From: Dyadobacter psychrophilus
Lineage (GTDB): Bacteria; Bacteroidota; Bacteroidia; Cytophagales; Spirosomataceae
Assembly (NCBI RefSeq): GCF_900167945.1
Contig: NZ_FUZA01000002.1
Location: forward strand, 1,054,001-1,118,000
Direction: 5' to 3'
DNA length: 64,000 nt
The position numbers were made by a program, and so were the translations under genes. The notes below the pieces were generated by a model that did not search any database, was not told the DNA's origin, and worked only from the letters and a program-made list of their open reading frames with translations. Shown in pieces: positions 62,715 through 64,000 of this stretch (the first letter of the stretch is position 1; each line of letters opens with the position of its first letter).

Positions 62715-64000
62715 ATGAGCTACACCGAATTGCAGGTTACGACCAATTTTAGCTTCCTTCGGGGCGGATCGCACCCGGAAGAATTGGTGCAGCAAGCTTT
62801 AATTTATGAATACAAAAAAATTGCGATAACTGACCGGAATACACTTGCCGGCATTGTGCGCGGTCATGCAGCCGCAAAAGGAAAGGACATTCGTATCATT
62901 CCTGCCTGTCGCCTGGATTTGCTGAACGGACCGAGTTTGTTGGCTTATCCGACTACGCAACAGGCCTATTCTCAGCTTTCTTCTTTGCTAACCGAAGGCA
63001 ATTTAAGAGCGGAAAAAGGAGAATGTCATTTGTACAAAGCGGATGTTTTTCGCTATGCCGGCGGAATCAAGTTCATTGTAGTTCCTCCTGCAGCTTTGAA
63101 TGCCCATTTTGATTTTGAACCTGAATTTAAACGCACATTAAAGGAATATAAAAAGGCTTTTGGAAACGATCTTTACATTGCTGCTGCCCGTTCTTACCAG
63201 GGCGATGACACAAAAAAATTGCATCGTATTTCGCAGCTTGCCGACCAGATGGACATTCCAATGGTGGCAACCAATGACGTATATTATCATAATCCTATTC
63301 GCAGGGAATTGCAGGATATCCTTACTTGCATCCGGGAAAAATGCACCATTTATAATGCCGGTTTTCGCCTTTATCAGAATGGAGAAAGATTTTTAAAAGA
63401 AATAGATGAAATGCGCCGCCTTTTCAAGCAATATCCTGATGCGATCAAGCGCACGGAGGAGATTGCCAACGCATGTCAGTTTTCGCTGGATGAACTGAAA
63501 TACGTTTATCCTGAGGAGATTACAAATAGCGGACATTCGCCTTTGGAAGAACTAAAAAGTTTGACCTGGAAAGGAGCGCAGGAGCGATTTCCGAATGGCA
63601 TACCAGAAAAAGTCGGAGCGGCCATTGAATATGAAATGAAATTTATTGAGGAAATGGAGTACGCTCCTTATTTCCTCACAGTTTATGACATTGTTCGTTT
63701 TGCCAAAGAACAAAAAATTCTATGTCAGGGCCGTGGTTCTGCGGCTAATTCAACTGTATGTTATTGTTTGGGCATCACTTCTGTGGATCCGATGGAAATA
63801 GACTTGCTTTTCGAACGGTTTATTTCTTCCGCAAGGAATGAGCCACCGGATATTGATGTGGATTTTGAGCACGAGAGAAGGGAAGAAGTGATCCAGTATA
63901 TCTATCAAAAATATGGCCGTGACAGAGCAGGGATTGTGGCCACAGTAACGCAAATGCATCAACGCGGCGCGATCCGTGATGTGGCCAAGGCCATGGGAAT
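62715..64000 (+). CDS. dnaE2: Error-prone DNA polymerase DnaE2/ImuC, 3'-truncated by window edge
   Basis: The frame from the ATG at 62715 is open to the window end (428 codons seen). The start 'YTELQVTTNFSFLRGGSHPE' is the DnaE2-type PHP N-terminus, where the metal-binding His-x-His of replicative DnaE is replaced (Val-Thr-Thr), so PHP nuclease activity is unlikely. 'ILCQGRGSAANSTVCYCLGI' and 'PPDIDVDFEHERREEVIQYI' are polymerase palm motifs; Asp379 and Asp381 correspond to two of the catalytic aspartates. It performs damage-induced translesion synthesis with ImuB. The third catalytic Asp lies beyond the window. Confidence 0.93.
   Translation, partial: MSYTELQVTTNFSFLRGGSHPEELVQQALIYEYKKIAITDRNTLAGIVRGHAAAKGKDIRIIPACRLDLLNGPSLLAYPTTQQAYSQLSSLLTEGNLRAEKGECHLYKADVFRYAGGIKFIVVPPAALNAHFDFEPEFKRTLKEYKKAFGNDLYIAAARSYQGDDTKKLHRISQLADQMDIPMVATNDVYYHNPIRRELQDILTCIREKCTIYNAGFRLYQNGERFLKEIDEMRRLFKQYPDAIKRTEEIANACQFSLDELKYVYPEEITNSGHSPLEELKSLTWKGAQERFPNGIPEKVGAAIEYEMKFIEEMEYAPYFLTVYDIVRFAKEQKILCQGRGSAANSTVCYCLGITSVDPMEIDLLFERFISSARNEPPDIDVDFEHERREEVIQYIYQKYGRDRAGIVATVTQMHQRGAIRDVAKAMG

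Noticed and set aside
1-64000. CRISPR arrays, tRNA, rRNA, insertion sequences, phage genes
   Set aside because: No regularly spaced repeats, transposase or integrase motifs, or recognisable RNA genes were seen on either strand by eye.

Overview
The window is chromosomal DNA of a Bacteroidota bacterium, most likely a Cytophagales member close to Dyadobacter or Spirosoma. That placement is inferred from family content, not from a database search. Supporting signs are a SusC/SusD pair, LytTR/LytS-type two-component systems, ArsR-SRPBCC pairs, DUF1080 and sugar-phosphate isomerase genes, and many promoters with the Bacteroidota -7 element TAnnTTTG. I saw no rRNA, tRNA, CRISPR array, insertion sequence or phage module.

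Layout. 1-9.9 kb: an AraC regulator cut by the window edge, a diheme cytochrome c, a bestrophin channel, an MBOAT/SGNH acyl-transfer pair, and single metabolic or stress genes (YdeI-like, PhyH-like, a Rossmann oxidoreductase, an NTF2-like protein, an HPP membrane protein). 10-15 kb: an isolated SusC/SusD uptake system between two strong terminators. 15.8-18.6 kb: a tautomerase/SDR/nitronate-monooxygenase operon under a near-perfect Crp-type operator, next to a Crp/Fnr-family gene. 18.7-30.3 kb: cytochrome c peroxidase, sugar isomerase, a membrane one-component regulator, carboxylesterase, copper ATPase, metallophosphatase, and a sugar dehydrogenase/PKD/cytochrome c fusion. 30.3-43 kb: signalling genes, namely two LytS-type kinases with one LytTR regulator, then a LytTR regulator with a TPR histidine kinase next to an FtsX-type permease. 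43-52.8 kb: mixed housekeeping and accessory genes.

52.9-64 kb is the most interesting part. It is a DNA-damage region: imuA at one end, imuB-dnaE2 at the other, and a dinD-alkB operon divergent from imuB. Between imuA and dinD lie about 6 kb of accessory genes, including three ArsR-repressor/SRPBCC (AHSA1-like) modules. Each module has the same promoter plan: a TTG-type -33, a 20-bp spacer holding one 16-bp operator, a perfect -7 element, and a second operator right after it. Two of the three share operator sequence and near-identical repressors. The third keeps the geometry but has a different operator. The imuA promoter carries a 9-bp-arm dyad just after its -7 element, a candidate damage-response operator.

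Other points of note: a one-base frameshift in a secreted-protein gene (56073-56845), a DUF6934-like gene overlapping a small basic ORF (a possible two-gene toxin-antitoxin-type pair), two short stem-loops with compensatory base changes (35892-35962), an SDR lacking the usual catalytic Tyr, and two short coding-like fragments of unknown origin.
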